Program-made: the position numbers and the translations under genes
Origin: Microvirga lenta
GTDB lineage: Bacteria > Pseudomonadota > Alphaproteobacteria > Rhizobiales > Beijerinckiaceae
NCBI RefSeq assembly: GCF_020532555.1
Contig: NZ_JAJBBR010000007.1
Location: 124,001-188,000, forward strand
DNA: 64,000 bases
Direction: 5' to 3'
The notes under the pieces: generated by a model
Databases searched by the model: none
What the model was told of the DNA's origin: nothing
The model's input: only the letters and a program-made list of their open reading frames with translations
Shown: positions 16,741 to 25,221 of the stretch, one piece after another
Position numbering within the stretch: position 1 is the stretch's first letter
Layout of the letters: each line of letters opens with the position of its first letter

Positions 16741-17996
16741 GCGCGGCCTCCCTTGCGGCGGGAAGGCGTGGGGGCCTCGGGCTGCACCGCGGTAGGAACG
16801 AACCCGGACGCCACGAACTCCCAGTCGCGCACGGTGAACAGGTTTTCGTCCGGCGCGCAGCCCGTGCCGGCGGCGTAGGCGGATGCGAAGTGCTTCGGGG
16901 TAAGCTCCTCCGCTCCGGTTCTGATCGCCTCCTCGGCCGCCGCGCGGCAGATCTGGATCACCAGCCCGAACTGACCGCCCGCCGCCCGGCACAGGCGCGC
17001 CAGGAACTCGTCACCGAGGAGGTCGACAGGCGTCAATTCGGCGAGGCCTTCGCTCACCGTCCTGACGATCAGGCGCAGACCATCGACGTCCTCGGGGAAC
17101 GAGAGCGGGGTGAAGCGCACGAAGCGGCAGCGGCGCTGAAGCTGGACGTCGGTCTTGACGAAGTCGACGAGCGCCGGCAGCCCCGAGAGAATGAGCGAGA
17201 CTGGGTTCTCGGCATGCTGCATCAGATTCTTGAGCGTGTCGGACAGCTTCTGCATCTCGTGCGCGTTGTTGGCACTGAGCGCGTGCTGCATCTCGTCGAT
17301 GTGGACGATCCTTACCTGCCTGACGCGGAGCTGCTCGCGCAGGCGGCTGTAGGCGACGTTCTCGCGGATGTCGCGCACCATGCCGTAGCCGAGACCCTGG
17401 TTCATCACCTCCATGGCCAAGGCCCGCGGGGTGAAGGGCGAGGGCGCGGTGATCGACACGATAGGCACAACGGGACCAACGGCGAGATTGCGCGGCTGGA
17501 GCTCGACCTGCGAGGCAATCAGGCGCGCGATCGCCGCCGACTTGCCGGCGCCGCTGTCGCCGACCACGACGAGGGCGCGGCCCTCGACACGGCGACCGGA
17601 GACGTTGAGCCCGTGCAGGTCCTTGAGGCGGGTGATCTCATCCTTGAGTACTTCGTACATGCCTGTGCGGATGAAGCCCGCGTTGAGCCGCTCGATGCGT
17701 GCGATGATGCGCTCGTGGCCCAAATCACGCAGGATCGTGATCGGACCGGACCTGCTCACACCTTGCGTGAGGTCGAGCACGGGCTCGGGCAGGATCTCCG
17801 TCGTGGGGAGGGTATCGGCGAGAGCGCCGCCCTCGCGCAGCGGCACGATGTTGTCGGAAACAGTAGCGGTCTGGGTCGTCATCGGTGTCTCGGTCTCCTG
17901 GTGCGGGGTGGCGGGGAAAGTCGTGGACGAGGTCATGTGCAGGTCTCCTGGTTGGGAAGGATCGGTCACGGAATGGCTTCTCTCGGGTGGGGGCAT
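16737..17996 (-). CDS. tnsC: TnsC/TniB-like AAA+ transposition regulator
   Basis: The protein is an AAA+ ATPase with Walker A GDSGAGKSAAI and Walker B VRIVHIDEMQHAL, followed by LILSGLPALVDFVKTDVQLQ and RRCRFVRFTPLSFPEDVDGL, as in TniB/TnsC. Such ATPases form filaments on target DNA, recruit the TnsAB transposase and confer target immunity. Three in-frame ATGs at 17996, 17936 and 17882 (419, 399 and 381 residues) are each preceded by AGGAGACC, at 8, 8 and 12 bases. The longest is given because it lies 38 bases after the tnsB stop, but the conserved domain starts after the third. The extra N terminus is Pro/Thr-rich and disordered-looking. Confidence 0.87.
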   Translation of the reverse strand: MPPPERSHSVTDPSQPGDLHMTSSTTFPATPHQETETPMTTQTATVSDNIVPLREGGALADTLPTTEILPEPVLDLTQGVSRSGPITILRDLGHERIIARIERLNAGFIRTGMYEVLKDEITRLKDLHGLNVSGRRVEGRALVVVGDSGAGKSAAIARLIASQVELQPRNLAVGPVVPIVSITAPSPFTPRALAMEVMNQGLGYGMVRDIRENVAYSRLREQLRVRQVRIVHIDEMQHALSANNAHEMQKLSDTLKNLMQHAENPVSLILSGLPALVDFVKTDVQLQRRCRFVRFTPLSFPEDVDGLRLIVRTVSEGLAELTPVDLLGDEFLARLCRAAGGQFGLVIQICRAAAEEAIRTGAEELTPKHFASAYAAGTGCAPDENLFTVRDWEFVASGFVPTAVQPEAPTPSRRKGGRA

Positions 17997-18010
17997 GCTT
18001 GGGTCTCCTT
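17880..18010 (-). promoter_or_regulatory. Triple translation-start region of tnsC
   Basis: The block AGGAGACC recurs three times on the minus strand before three in-frame ATG codons (17996, 17936, 17882). The two downstream copies share ACCAGGAGACC. The pattern suggests duplication of a translation-initiation segment and possible production of N-terminal isoforms. Confidence 0.55.
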
Positions 18011-18033
18011 GCAGGGGTGAAGGGGTGTCCGGC

Positions 18034-20268
18034 TCACTTGTCGCTCTCCACGGTCCAGGTGCCGGCGGGGCCGTAGGGGGAGGCCGGAGCCGGGGCGGCG
18101 TCGCCGAGGATGTCGGCGTCGGCGCCCTCGGCAGCCGTGCCGGCGGTCTCGTCCTCGCCATCGGTCAAGCCGAGCAGGTCGTCGTGGCTGGCCGCGACAG
18201 CAGCGCTCTCGCGGATGCTGAAGGTGCGGAACAGGTCGCGCTCACAGCGGTTGAGCTCGGCGTCGGTGGCTTCCGGCGGCGCGATGCCACAGCGAGCGCG
18301 GGCTGCGTCACCGATGGCGCGGATCGCCGCGACCGCCTCCAGCACGATCGGGCGGGCAAGTTTCGCCTGGGTGGCGAAGCGATGGCGCAGGCGCTCGCCG
18401 GTTGCGATCCAGTCGCTCATGATCAGCCCTTGCGCGAAGCTCTCCACGCACGGCACCGCGATCCAGCGCTCCCCCGGCACCTTGACTGAGATCGCGCCGA
18501 GATCCTGGGCGTCGACCTTGATATGCACCTTCTGCTGCCGCACGAGACGGCGCAGGCGCTGAAGCTCCAGCGACTGGTAGCGCAGGCCGAGGAAACGCAC
18601 GCCCTCCTTGCCGATCTTGCGCTTGACGACGCGTCCGAAGACCTCGCGCTGACGGCGCGGGCCAGGCTCGGGCGCCACCGCCCATTCCCGCGACAGCCGG
18701 GCCCAGGCGTTCGCCGGCGTCTCGCCTTTGAGCCCTGCATGCGGGGTCTGGTGGTAGATGTCGGCCACCGCCCGCACCGCGCACTGCAACAGCTCGTCGG
18801 CGGTGACGCACGCGTTGGCCCCCGGATCGTAATCGGCGCGGTCGACCGGATTGGCGAAGGTGCGCCCGCTCAGATCCGCGAGTGTGATCCCCTCCAGGGT
18901 ATCGAACAGGCGCTCAATGGTGCCGCGCAGTTCGGGGTGTCCGCCGGGCGCCTGCTCGAACGGAATGCCAAGCTGCATCAGCAGCTCGCAATAGGCAGGG
19001 CCGAACGCGGGGCCTTGGTCGGTGACGATCAGGGAGGGCTTGCCGCGGTACGGCCACAGCATGCGGCAGCCGGCGGATTGGGCCAGCGCCGACTTGTCGG
19101 ACATCATCATCCGCAGGGCCGCCGAACTGCTGTCGCGGGACGGCGCGTGGATCGACATGTGCAGGGCGAGGATGACCCGCGAGGCGCAGTCGATCGCTGC
19201 TGTGATCCAGCAGCGGCACTTTTGCAACTCCTCGCGCTGCTTGTCCGTGAACGTCGCCCACAGCTTGGTGCCGGCCAGCACCGTGACAAGCGGCACCTCC
19301 CACTCGTCCATCTCGACGCGTTCCAGCAGGCGCGTGACGGTCACGCCTTGGTGCACCACGTAGAAGTGATGCTTGGCGTAGGCCGCGCCCTTGCGCGCTG
19401 CCATGACCTTGAACGGGTCGAGCTTGTCGATGGCGCGGTAGACAGTGCGCAGGTTGGGCGCCTTGAGTTCGGGCTCGCCCTTGCCTTCTGCCTTGCGCTT
19501 GTCGTTCTCCTGGCCGATGCGCCGCTCGATCTCGATCAGCAGCTTGGGAGCCGAGGGCCGCAGGTTGCTGGCATAACCCTTGACCACATCGTTGAGGATC
19601 TCGCGCACCTTCGCGTCGAGACGGTCGGTGCGGTAGCCGCGGCGATGTTTGGCGTCCATCAGGCACGAGATGTCTCCATCGGTCTCCTGCCAGCGCTTGA
19701 GCCAGCGGCGCACCTGCCACGGTTCCGGCAGTTCGGGACGCTCCGGCTTGTCCGATCCGGGGCCGCGGCTGTTCTTGTAGTAGGCCTTCTCGTGCTTCCA
19801 GCGCTCGCGGGCTTCCCGGGTCAGCTCCTTGTCGATCATTTCGAGGACGTCGCGCAGCTTGTCGTCGGCGAGGCTCGGAGCCTCGCCCCTAGCGCGCTTC
19901 TCGATCAGGCGCAGGATGAACTGCTGGCGGGTGAACACCACCGCCTGATCGTCTTCGGGAAGGTCGAAGACGGTGCGGGCGCCGTGGATCAGGCGCAGGT
20001 TGGCCCTGTTGCGGGCGAAGTAGTTGCGCTCGACCTCGAGGCGGTCGGCCTCATGCAGGCCCCAGAGCTGGGCATGGGTGAAGGTCTGGTGCAGGCCCGC
20101 GCCGTCCATGCTCTTGAGCAATACGAATTGCGGGCGGATGTCGAGGCAGCGGTGCGGGGTGCCGTCGACCAGGACGCGGTCGTCGGGGAACAGCGCCATC
20201 ATGTCCGTGCGGGTGGATTCCGGCAGCGGGGTGGTTTGGGAATTCGTGAGCTTCAGGGCAGTGGACAT
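18034..20268 (-). CDS. tnsB: TnsB-like DDE transposase (Mu/rve family)
   Basis: This 744-residue protein has an N-terminal DNA-binding region (helix-turn-helix-like segments around residues 110-250), then the integrase-core catalytic domain: Asp321 in RVEMDEWEVPL, Asp417 in LIVTDQGPAFG and Glu452 in LRGTIERLF. The D-D spacing and the D(34)E spacing are the classic pattern. A Mu-transposase C-terminal barrel region follows (VFGRVVKRKIGKEGVRFLGL). TnsB binds the transposon ends and joins 3' ends to target DNA. The C-terminal ~60 residues are acidic and Ala-rich, where TnsB usually contacts TnsC. It begins 33 bases after the tnsA stop in the same operon. Confidence 0.92.
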   Translation of the reverse strand: MSTALKLTNSQTTPLPESTRTDMMALFPDDRVLVDGTPHRCLDIRPQFVLLKSMDGAGLHQTFTHAQLWGLHEADRLEVERNYFARNRANLRLIHGARTVFDLPEDDQAVVFTRQQFILRLIEKRARGEAPSLADDKLRDVLEMIDKELTREARERWKHEKAYYKNSRGPGSDKPERPELPEPWQVRRWLKRWQETDGDISCLMDAKHRRGYRTDRLDAKVREILNDVVKGYASNLRPSAPKLLIEIERRIGQENDKRKAEGKGEPELKAPNLRTVYRAIDKLDPFKVMAARKGAAYAKHHFYVVHQGVTVTRLLERVEMDEWEVPLVTVLAGTKLWATFTDKQREELQKCRCWITAAIDCASRVILALHMSIHAPSRDSSSAALRMMMSDKSALAQSAGCRMLWPYRGKPSLIVTDQGPAFGPAYCELLMQLGIPFEQAPGGHPELRGTIERLFDTLEGITLADLSGRTFANPVDRADYDPGANACVTADELLQCAVRAVADIYHQTPHAGLKGETPANAWARLSREWAVAPEPGPRRQREVFGRVVKRKIGKEGVRFLGLRYQSLELQRLRRLVRQQKVHIKVDAQDLGAISVKVPGERWIAVPCVESFAQGLIMSDWIATGERLRHRFATQAKLARPIVLEAVAAIRAIGDAARARCGIAPPEATDAELNRCERDLFRTFSIRESAAVAASHDDLLGLTDGEDETAGTAAEGADADILGDAAPAPASPYGPAGTWTVESDK

Positions 20269-20301
20269 GCAAAACCTCGTGTTGGGGTGAATCGGAAGGG
20301 T

Positions 20302-21078
20302 TCAGTGGGCGCGAACGGGAATGACGGAGGCGCCCATGGTGATGCGGCCGTGGCGCGAGAGCGTGAGGAGGCCGTCGCCGATCAGGCAGGCGATGGCCGG
20401 CAGGGCATGACCCTCAAGCCCGCTCGCTTCCACGAGATCGGCAATGCGCACCGCGCCGGTGACGTCGTCGAGCAGGCCCAGTACCCGAGCGAGATGGGCC
20501 TCATCGCGGCGCTGGAAGGCGTCGAGGATCATGGGGGCGTTGTGCACCCGGTCCGCCGTAATGTGGGCTTCCGTGCGCAGCACTACGCTGGTGGCGAAGG
20601 CGGGATCGAGCTGGGCCCGGATGAGTTCGAGCACGCGCTCGATCCCGGTGCTTGCCACCTTGATGGCGGGCTTGACCGCAAACGCGATGCGGCGCCCGTC
20701 GTGCAGGACGGCGAGGTAGTCGAAGGTGTGCTCGTGCACGACGCCGTCCTCGTCGACGTATTCGACCGGCGGCGGCTGGTCCCAGATCCAGGCGACGCGC
20801 GGGTCGGTGCGCAGCAGCAGGTAGAAGCCGCCCTCAAGACCGCTTTCGCCGGTGACGACACGGTTGATCACCGGATCAGGGATGAAGGCGTGGAAGGAGC
20901 CCTTGAAGTTGCGCGGCAGATTGCGCGAGGCGACCGACGCCTGCGGCGGCGTCCAAGCGTCCGGGAAGGGATCGTTCGGGGCGGGCGCGGGCGGCTGGAA
21001 GCGCAGCGACAGCGGCTTGGTCCAGTCGGGCAGGTGGGCAGGGGTCTCGGGCGTGCGGTGGGGATTGGGCAGGGACAA
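20302..21078 (-). CDS. tnsA: TnsA-like endonuclease
   Basis: The 258-residue protein shows the TnsA-type restriction-fold core: Glu82 in GESGLEGGFYLLL, Asp120 in EHTFDYLAVLHDGRRIAFAV and Lys136 in AVKP. It should cut the 5' ends of the transposon, making transposition cut-and-paste. The C-terminal part (LARVLGLLDDVTGAVRIADL, then EGHALPAIACLIGDGLLTLS) reads as a winged helix, where TnsA contacts TnsC. It starts at TTG with AGGAGAG nine bases before. The typical QIK triplet is AVK here, otherwise the triad is intact. Recognised from motif order and position before tnsB rather than overall similarity. Confidence 0.8.
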   Translation of the reverse strand: MSLPNPHRTPETPAHLPDWTKPLSLRFQPPAPAPNDPFPDAWTPPQASVASRNLPRNFKGSFHAFIPDPVINRVVTGESGLEGGFYLLLRTDPRVAWIWDQPPPVEYVDEDGVVHEHTFDYLAVLHDGRRIAFAVKPAIKVASTGIERVLELIRAQLDPAFATSVVLRTEAHITADRVHNAPMILDAFQRRDEAHLARVLGLLDDVTGAVRIADLVEASGLEGHALPAIACLIGDGLLTLSRHGRITMGASVIPVRAH

Positions 21079-21441
21079 GGCAAAGCTCTCCTGTGCTCCG
21101 GCGCGGCGCTCCGGAGCGATGGCAGTGGGATGGGACGAGGAGCGGCCGCTGATGGGCCGCGTCAGGTCAGGCCGCTATTCGGCGGAGAGCGCAGCCGAGG
21201 TCGGGAAAGGCCAATGTTGGGCGCTGGGGTGAGGCTGAGCGCATGGCCTGCTTCGACTCCACATAGTCGTCTGTCACCGCGGCAAAGACCGCGGCGGCAG
21301 AGACAGCGTGGGCGGAAACAGGACGGATCATCAGGGGCCTCGTTGAAACGGTCGTCCGCCTTTGCCAGGTCACGAGGGATGGCGTCAATCACGGCGGATG
21401 AGTCCTTGGAAGAGCCGATCACGAAGTGTTCCATGCTGGGT

Positions 21442-23571
21442 TCAGATGGCGGGCGAACCCTTCGCGGGGCCTGATTTTGCTGAAGTTTTCGGGCGCCTGC
21501 GGCGCGTGCCGGACGCGTCGACTGCGTTCGTCCCGGGGGCGGCGTTGAGGATTGGGTCGGGCCTGTGCGCTTGCACAATGGCGACGATGTCGCGAAAATG
21601 GATTTCACCTTTGTTCGCAAGCGCTTCCGTCAGCTCGAGCAGCGCCGCGCGGTGGCCGGACAACAGGGATTCGGCCTTTTCTCGGCAAAAGTGGAGAATG
21701 TTGTCCACACGCTCCCGCAATGCGGCGTCCGCGTTCAGCAGGTCGAGGAAATCCCGGTCCTGCATGCTGCCGCGATAGACGAGCGACGCGCCCATGCCGG
21801 CCGCGACCTCCAGCGCCAGCGCCCGCAATGTGGCATGGTGCAGGTCCGAGCCCACGCGGCTGCCCGAGCCGTCGCAATGCTCGCCCAGCAGCATCGTCTC
21901 TGCCGCCATACCGGCCAGCAGCGCCGCAATATCGCCGAGATAGGCCGAGCGGGTCAGCGGCACTGCGACCTGTCGCCCGAAGATCGTCTCGCCGGCAGGC
22001 AGTCCGGGCGGGGACACGCGGATCACCCGCGCCATCAGCGGCGGGTTGCTCGTCTCGGACATGACCAGGCAGCCGACGAGCGCATGCGCCGCCTCGTGCA
22101 GGCAGGTACGGTGATAGGCGTCCTCCGAGAGCGCAATTAGCCGCGGCGTCGAAGCATTCAGATCGTCGAGGGTTACCGGCCGCTTCTCCAAGCGTGCCTT
22201 GCGCCTAGCATCGCGCACGATCTTCTCGAGATCGGCGCCGGACAGGCCCTCCAGCCGCCGGCTCAGGGGCATCAGGTCGGCGCCTCCGAGAAGCTCAGCG
22301 AGATGGAAACGCAGGATCGCGGCGCGGGCCGTGGCATCGGGGAGCGGGATCGCGATCAGGCGTTCCAACCGTCCCGGACGCAGGATCGCGGGGTCAATCT
22401 TGTCGGGGTAGTTCGTCGCCCCGATGACCACGACGCCCTCGCGGCCGTCGGCGCCGTCGAGACATTCGAGGAGGCCGTTGATCACCTCGCGGCGATACTG
22501 CTCGTTGCGGGCATCAATGAGTTGCGACCGGTCGCCGAAGCTATCGATCTCGTCGAGGAACGGGATGCAGGGCGCGTTCCGCTTGGCCTCGTCGAAAGCC
22601 TTGCGCATGGCCTTCAACAGATCGCCGAGATGGCCCATGGCCTGCCAGCGGGCGAGCGAGTGGATGAAGATCGGCACGTTGCAGGATCTGGCGATGGCCT
22701 TCGCGGCGGTGGTCTTGCCGGTGCCGGAGTTGCCGTGCATCACCACGCCCTTGGGCATCTCGGCCCAGGTGATCTCCTTCGCCTGGTAAGCCAGCCAGTC
22801 GACGACGAGCGACTGCCCCCACTCGGCAACCTCTCCGAGACCGGCGAGTTCGGCAAGGGTCGGATCTGTCCTGGTATCGCGCACAGACTCGGTGGGAACC
22901 ACGGGGGCTTGCGCCACGCGGCTTAAAGAAGCCAGCGCCCGGGACAGGCTGGCGCGGGTGCGCAAGGCCGCGGTGACCGCGGTGATCGACAGCCCGCTCA
23001 CGTCAGGCAGCTCGTGGGTGGCCGGTGCCTGCCCGAAGAAGGCATACAGCACGCCGCGCAAGGCATGAGAGTCGCAGGGCGCGAGCGGCACCACTGCCTC
23101 CGCCGCCTGTCGGAAGAAGGACGGGATGTCGGCGTCCTCGGTGGCCAACACCAGCACGCGGCGGTGCTTGGCCAGCAGCGCCGCAGCGTCGGCATCCTTC
23201 CACCGCAGTTTCTCCTCAATGGAGATGATCCTCACGGCATCCGCATTGCGATCCTCGATGACCAGATCGAGGTTGTTCCATTCCCTGCGCGCCCGCAGCA
23301 GGAGCGTCTCGCTGGCTTCCTTGACGAGAGTAAGATCCTGGGCATGCCGCACGATGAGGGCGATTGCGCCGCTGCCGCCGCGCAGGAGGTTGTGCGCGCC
23401 GGCCTGGCGCACGGCGCGCACGATCAGATCCATGGCAAGACGCTTAGCCGGATCGGTGACGGGCGACAGGGCCTTGCGCTTGCGCCGTAACGGCTTGTCG
23501 GCGGGCTTGGGTTTTGGCGTGTGACGGAGGCGGCAGGATCGCTGCATGGACGAGCGGGACGAAGAAGGCAT
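21442..23571 (-). CDS. Soluble FtsH-like AAA+ metalloprotease
   Basis: The 709-residue protein combines an AAA+ module (Walker A GNSGTGKT at 280-287, Walker B PFLDEIDSF at 337-345, sensor ATNYPDKIDPAILRPGRLER) with an M41-type peptidase domain (HEAAH at 492-496, third zinc ligand Asp576 in GSDLHHATLRAL). FtsH has two N-terminal transmembrane helices; this has none. Its first ~240 residues are an unrelated soluble domain. Enclosed by the transposition genes on the same strand, it is probably part of the element. Possible roles are remodelling or degrading the transpososome, as ClpX does for Mu, or a defence cargo; both are inference. The first 8 residues are uncertain since no good ribosome site precedes 23571. 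Confidence 0.82.
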   Translation of the reverse strand: MPSSSRSSMQRSCRLRHTPKPKPADKPLRRKRKALSPVTDPAKRLAMDLIVRAVRQAGAHNLLRGGSGAIALIVRHAQDLTLVKEASETLLLRARREWNNLDLVIEDRNADAVRIISIEEKLRWKDADAAALLAKHRRVLVLATEDADIPSFFRQAAEAVVPLAPCDSHALRGVLYAFFGQAPATHELPDVSGLSITAVTAALRTRASLSRALASLSRVAQAPVVPTESVRDTRTDPTLAELAGLGEVAEWGQSLVVDWLAYQAKEITWAEMPKGVVMHGNSGTGKTTAAKAIARSCNVPIFIHSLARWQAMGHLGDLLKAMRKAFDEAKRNAPCIPFLDEIDSFGDRSQLIDARNEQYRREVINGLLECLDGADGREGVVVIGATNYPDKIDPAILRPGRLERLIAIPLPDATARAAILRFHLAELLGGADLMPLSRRLEGLSGADLEKIVRDARRKARLEKRPVTLDDLNASTPRLIALSEDAYHRTCLHEAAHALVGCLVMSETSNPPLMARVIRVSPPGLPAGETIFGRQVAVPLTRSAYLGDIAALLAGMAAETMLLGEHCDGSGSRVGSDLHHATLRALALEVAAGMGASLVYRGSMQDRDFLDLLNADAALRERVDNILHFCREKAESLLSGHRAALLELTEALANKGEIHFRDIVAIVQAHRPDPILNAAPGTNAVDASGTRRRRPKTSAKSGPAKGSPAI

Positions 23572-23683
23572 GGATCATCGTTCAGGCGCGCGAGGCTGCC
23601 TGTCCTTTGTGGGGTTCGGGATGGGTGGTAAGGGGGAAGGGCGCGAGCCGGCGCGATGCGGCCGGCCCGGCAATGGTGGGCTG

Positions 23684-24004
23684 TCAGCCCGCGGCCAGGC
23701 CGAGCGCGTAGAAGCGGCTGAGAGTGCGGGCGTAGCCGAGTTCGGGTGCGAGCACCCACAGGCCGCTCGTGACGGCGGGGCGCAGGTCGGCGATCTCGGG
23801 ATGACCCTCGACGACCCCCGTCAGGCACGGCTCCGTCTGCAAGGAGAGTGTCCAGCCGTTGAGCAATGGAGCCCCGTCGAGAACGTCACGCCCGGGATGC
23901 CGGCCTGCCGCGATCGCCTCCATATCGGCGACGAGGCGCTTGAGGCGTGCGATCTCCGGTAAGAGCTGCGGCGCGGGGCCGTCACGACGCACGATCATGC
24001 TCAT
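23684..24004 (-). CDS. Small unknown protein of the Tn7-like operon
   Basis: From the ATG at 24004 the product has 106 residues: MSMIVRRDGPAPQLLPEIAR, a helix LKRLVADMEAIAAGRHPG, and a C-terminal part TSGLWVLAPELGYARTLSRF. The start overlaps the stop of the upstream small gene by four bases (ATGA), so the two are translationally coupled. I recognise no family. Its position ahead of the AAA protease suggests an accessory factor or adaptor for it, but nothing in the sequence proves this. Confidence 0.6.
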   Translation of the reverse strand: MSMIVRRDGPAPQLLPEIARLKRLVADMEAIAAGRHPGRDVLDGAPLLNGWTLSLQTEPCLTGVVEGHPEIADLRPAVTSGLWVLAPELGYARTLSRFYALGLAAG

Positions 24005-24354
24005 GCCCGGTTCTCCAGCCAATCAGTCGCTGTCGGCTCGGCCCTTCGAATGCGGGTCCAGGGATCGAGAGGGCCGGCATCGAGATCGGCGACGATGACG
24101 CCCTTCACGATCAGGGCGGCGAGCACTGCCACCGGTTGAGCACTTTCTCTCAGCACATGTAGACAGCCAGTCACGGGCAGCGAGCCATACTCGTCGAGGC
24201 AGGCGAGCAACAGAACGCGCTCGTGCAGCGCAACCGGATGATCGGCGTAAGGAAGAAGCTCGTCACGGGCTTCCTGGCAATTGGGCAAAGGCCAGGGTTC
24301 GCCGTCGCGGCCTGCGACGGCGGGAGAGGGCATGGGCATGGTCAAAACACTCAA
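24001..24354 (-). CDS. Small winged-helix-like unknown protein, first gene of the Tn7-like operon
   Basis: The 117-residue protein contains ALHERVLLLACLDEYGSLPV, then RESAQPVAVLAALIVKGVIV and DLDAGPLDPWTRIRR, with the helix-helix-strand-strand rhythm of a winged helix. The pattern is close to the C-terminal part of the TnsA of the same operon (RVLGLLDDVTGAVRIADLV, then LPAIACLIGDGLLTLSRHGR). It may bind DNA or TnsC, or regulate the operon. This is inference from pattern only; I recognise no named family. Confidence 0.6.
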   Translation of the reverse strand: MSVLTMPMPSPAVAGRDGEPWPLPNCQEARDELLPYADHPVALHERVLLLACLDEYGSLPVTGCLHVLRESAQPVAVLAALIVKGVIVADLDAGPLDPWTRIRRAEPTATDWLENRA

Positions 24355-25221
24355 TCTGCGGGGACGACGCCCCTAGTGACGCTCAAGGTGCAAAAGACGA
24401 TGCGCACCTTGCTCCTCCGATCCGTAAGTATCCGCCGGAGGCCTCTCAGGGCCGAGGGAATATTGATGGCATCGGAAAGCCTTCAATTGTTAGGATTTAA
24501 TTGATCCAAAAGGCAATACGCGGAAGCGGCTTAAAATCTGATGCGGCAATCGTGCCGGCATTTGGGACATTCCGGCGGATAGAGCGCGAATTGTTGACAA
24601 GAACCTTGCAACATCCTGTGCGAATTCTTACGCCTACCACTTCGACGAGGATCCAATCCTGCCCAGGCAATTCGAGGCGCAGGATTCGTAGCGTGCGGCC
24701 GTGCCGGTGCGGTTGGGGCAGAGCATCGCGACGATCGGCGCTCCCGCCGAATACAAGCGGAAAGCGACTCGTAAAGAAAGTTATCCCGGGGCTGAGGCCA
24801 ACCATGGTTAAAATTTTCTGCAAGCCCCTCGCTCAGCAGCGTTATTCGGCATTTTAGGGATGTGGATAATCCACAAGTGCGCAGGTGGCACGATGGGCGG
24901 GAATGGGGAGATCGAGAGGGTGTTGACCGGAGATCCAGCTTCGTCCCAGGTTGCCCACGTTGCATCACAGAGGGTGTGCGAGGCCGGCAATCTGGTCGGG
25001 CAAGGCTGCGGTTCGCACAACCTGCCAAGCCGCGTTGGCGCTATTTATCGCGAGATTAGCCCAGTTTTATCGAAGTTCGCTAAACCCGCCGGAGCGGCAA
25101 CCGATGCCAAGCCTCCCCTTTCGCAGTGATCAGGGTATGGTCACGCAACCCTCGCCCTGGAATGCCTCGGCGGCTGAACGCCAGGGCCGGTGTGGCCCTG
25201 GCTCAAGCGTATAGGGAAGGC
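24355..25221. other. Gene-free interval upstream of the Tn7-like operon; candidate transposon end
   Basis: No convincing gene lies here. Near the operon start CAAGGTGC faces GCACCTTG across 12 bases. A perfect DnaA-box 9-mer TGTGGATAA occurs at 24861-24869. At 25044-25061 and 25066-25083 two imperfect direct copies beginning TTTATCG occur at a 22-base period, the spacing expected of tandem TnsB sites. The operon promoter should lie in the first 200 bases. Confidence 0.4.
25044..25083. repeat. Two imperfect 22-bp-period repeats, possible TnsB-binding sites
   Basis: TTTATCGCGAGATTAGC (from 25044) and TTTATCGAAGTTCGCTAA (from 25066) share TTTATCG and a later GC-containing half. Tn7 TnsB sites are about 22 bp and tandem near the ends. 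Only two copies are seen and no matching inverted copies were found at the left side, so support is weak. Confidence 0.3.

Larger units (their letters stand above)
14821..25090 (-). mobile_element. Tn7-like transposon region (ends approximate)
   Basis: Seven leftward genes run from 24354 to 14881: two small unknowns, an FtsH-like AAA protease, TnsA, TnsB, TnsC and TniQ/TnsD-like. The presence of TnsA separates it from Tn5053/Tn402 elements, which have TniA/TniB/TniQ only. No cas genes or CRISPR array are nearby, so it is not a CRISPR-associated transposon. The coordinates given run from the operon terminator to a candidate pair of TnsB-like sites; the true termini and any target duplication were not resolved. 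Confidence 0.6.

Noticed and set aside
18523..21474. A 983-codon open frame antisense to tnsB and tnsA
   Set aside because: Same composition effect; it crosses two real genes and their gap, with no recognisable domain.
24861..24869. DnaA box in the gap before the Tn7-like operon as a replication origin
   Set aside because: It is a single 9-mer without neighbouring boxes, iterons or a rep gene, and can occur by chance.
14821..25090. CRISPR-associated transposon (CAST)
   Set aside because: Tns/TniQ genes are present but there are no cas genes and no repeat-spacer array anywhere in the window.
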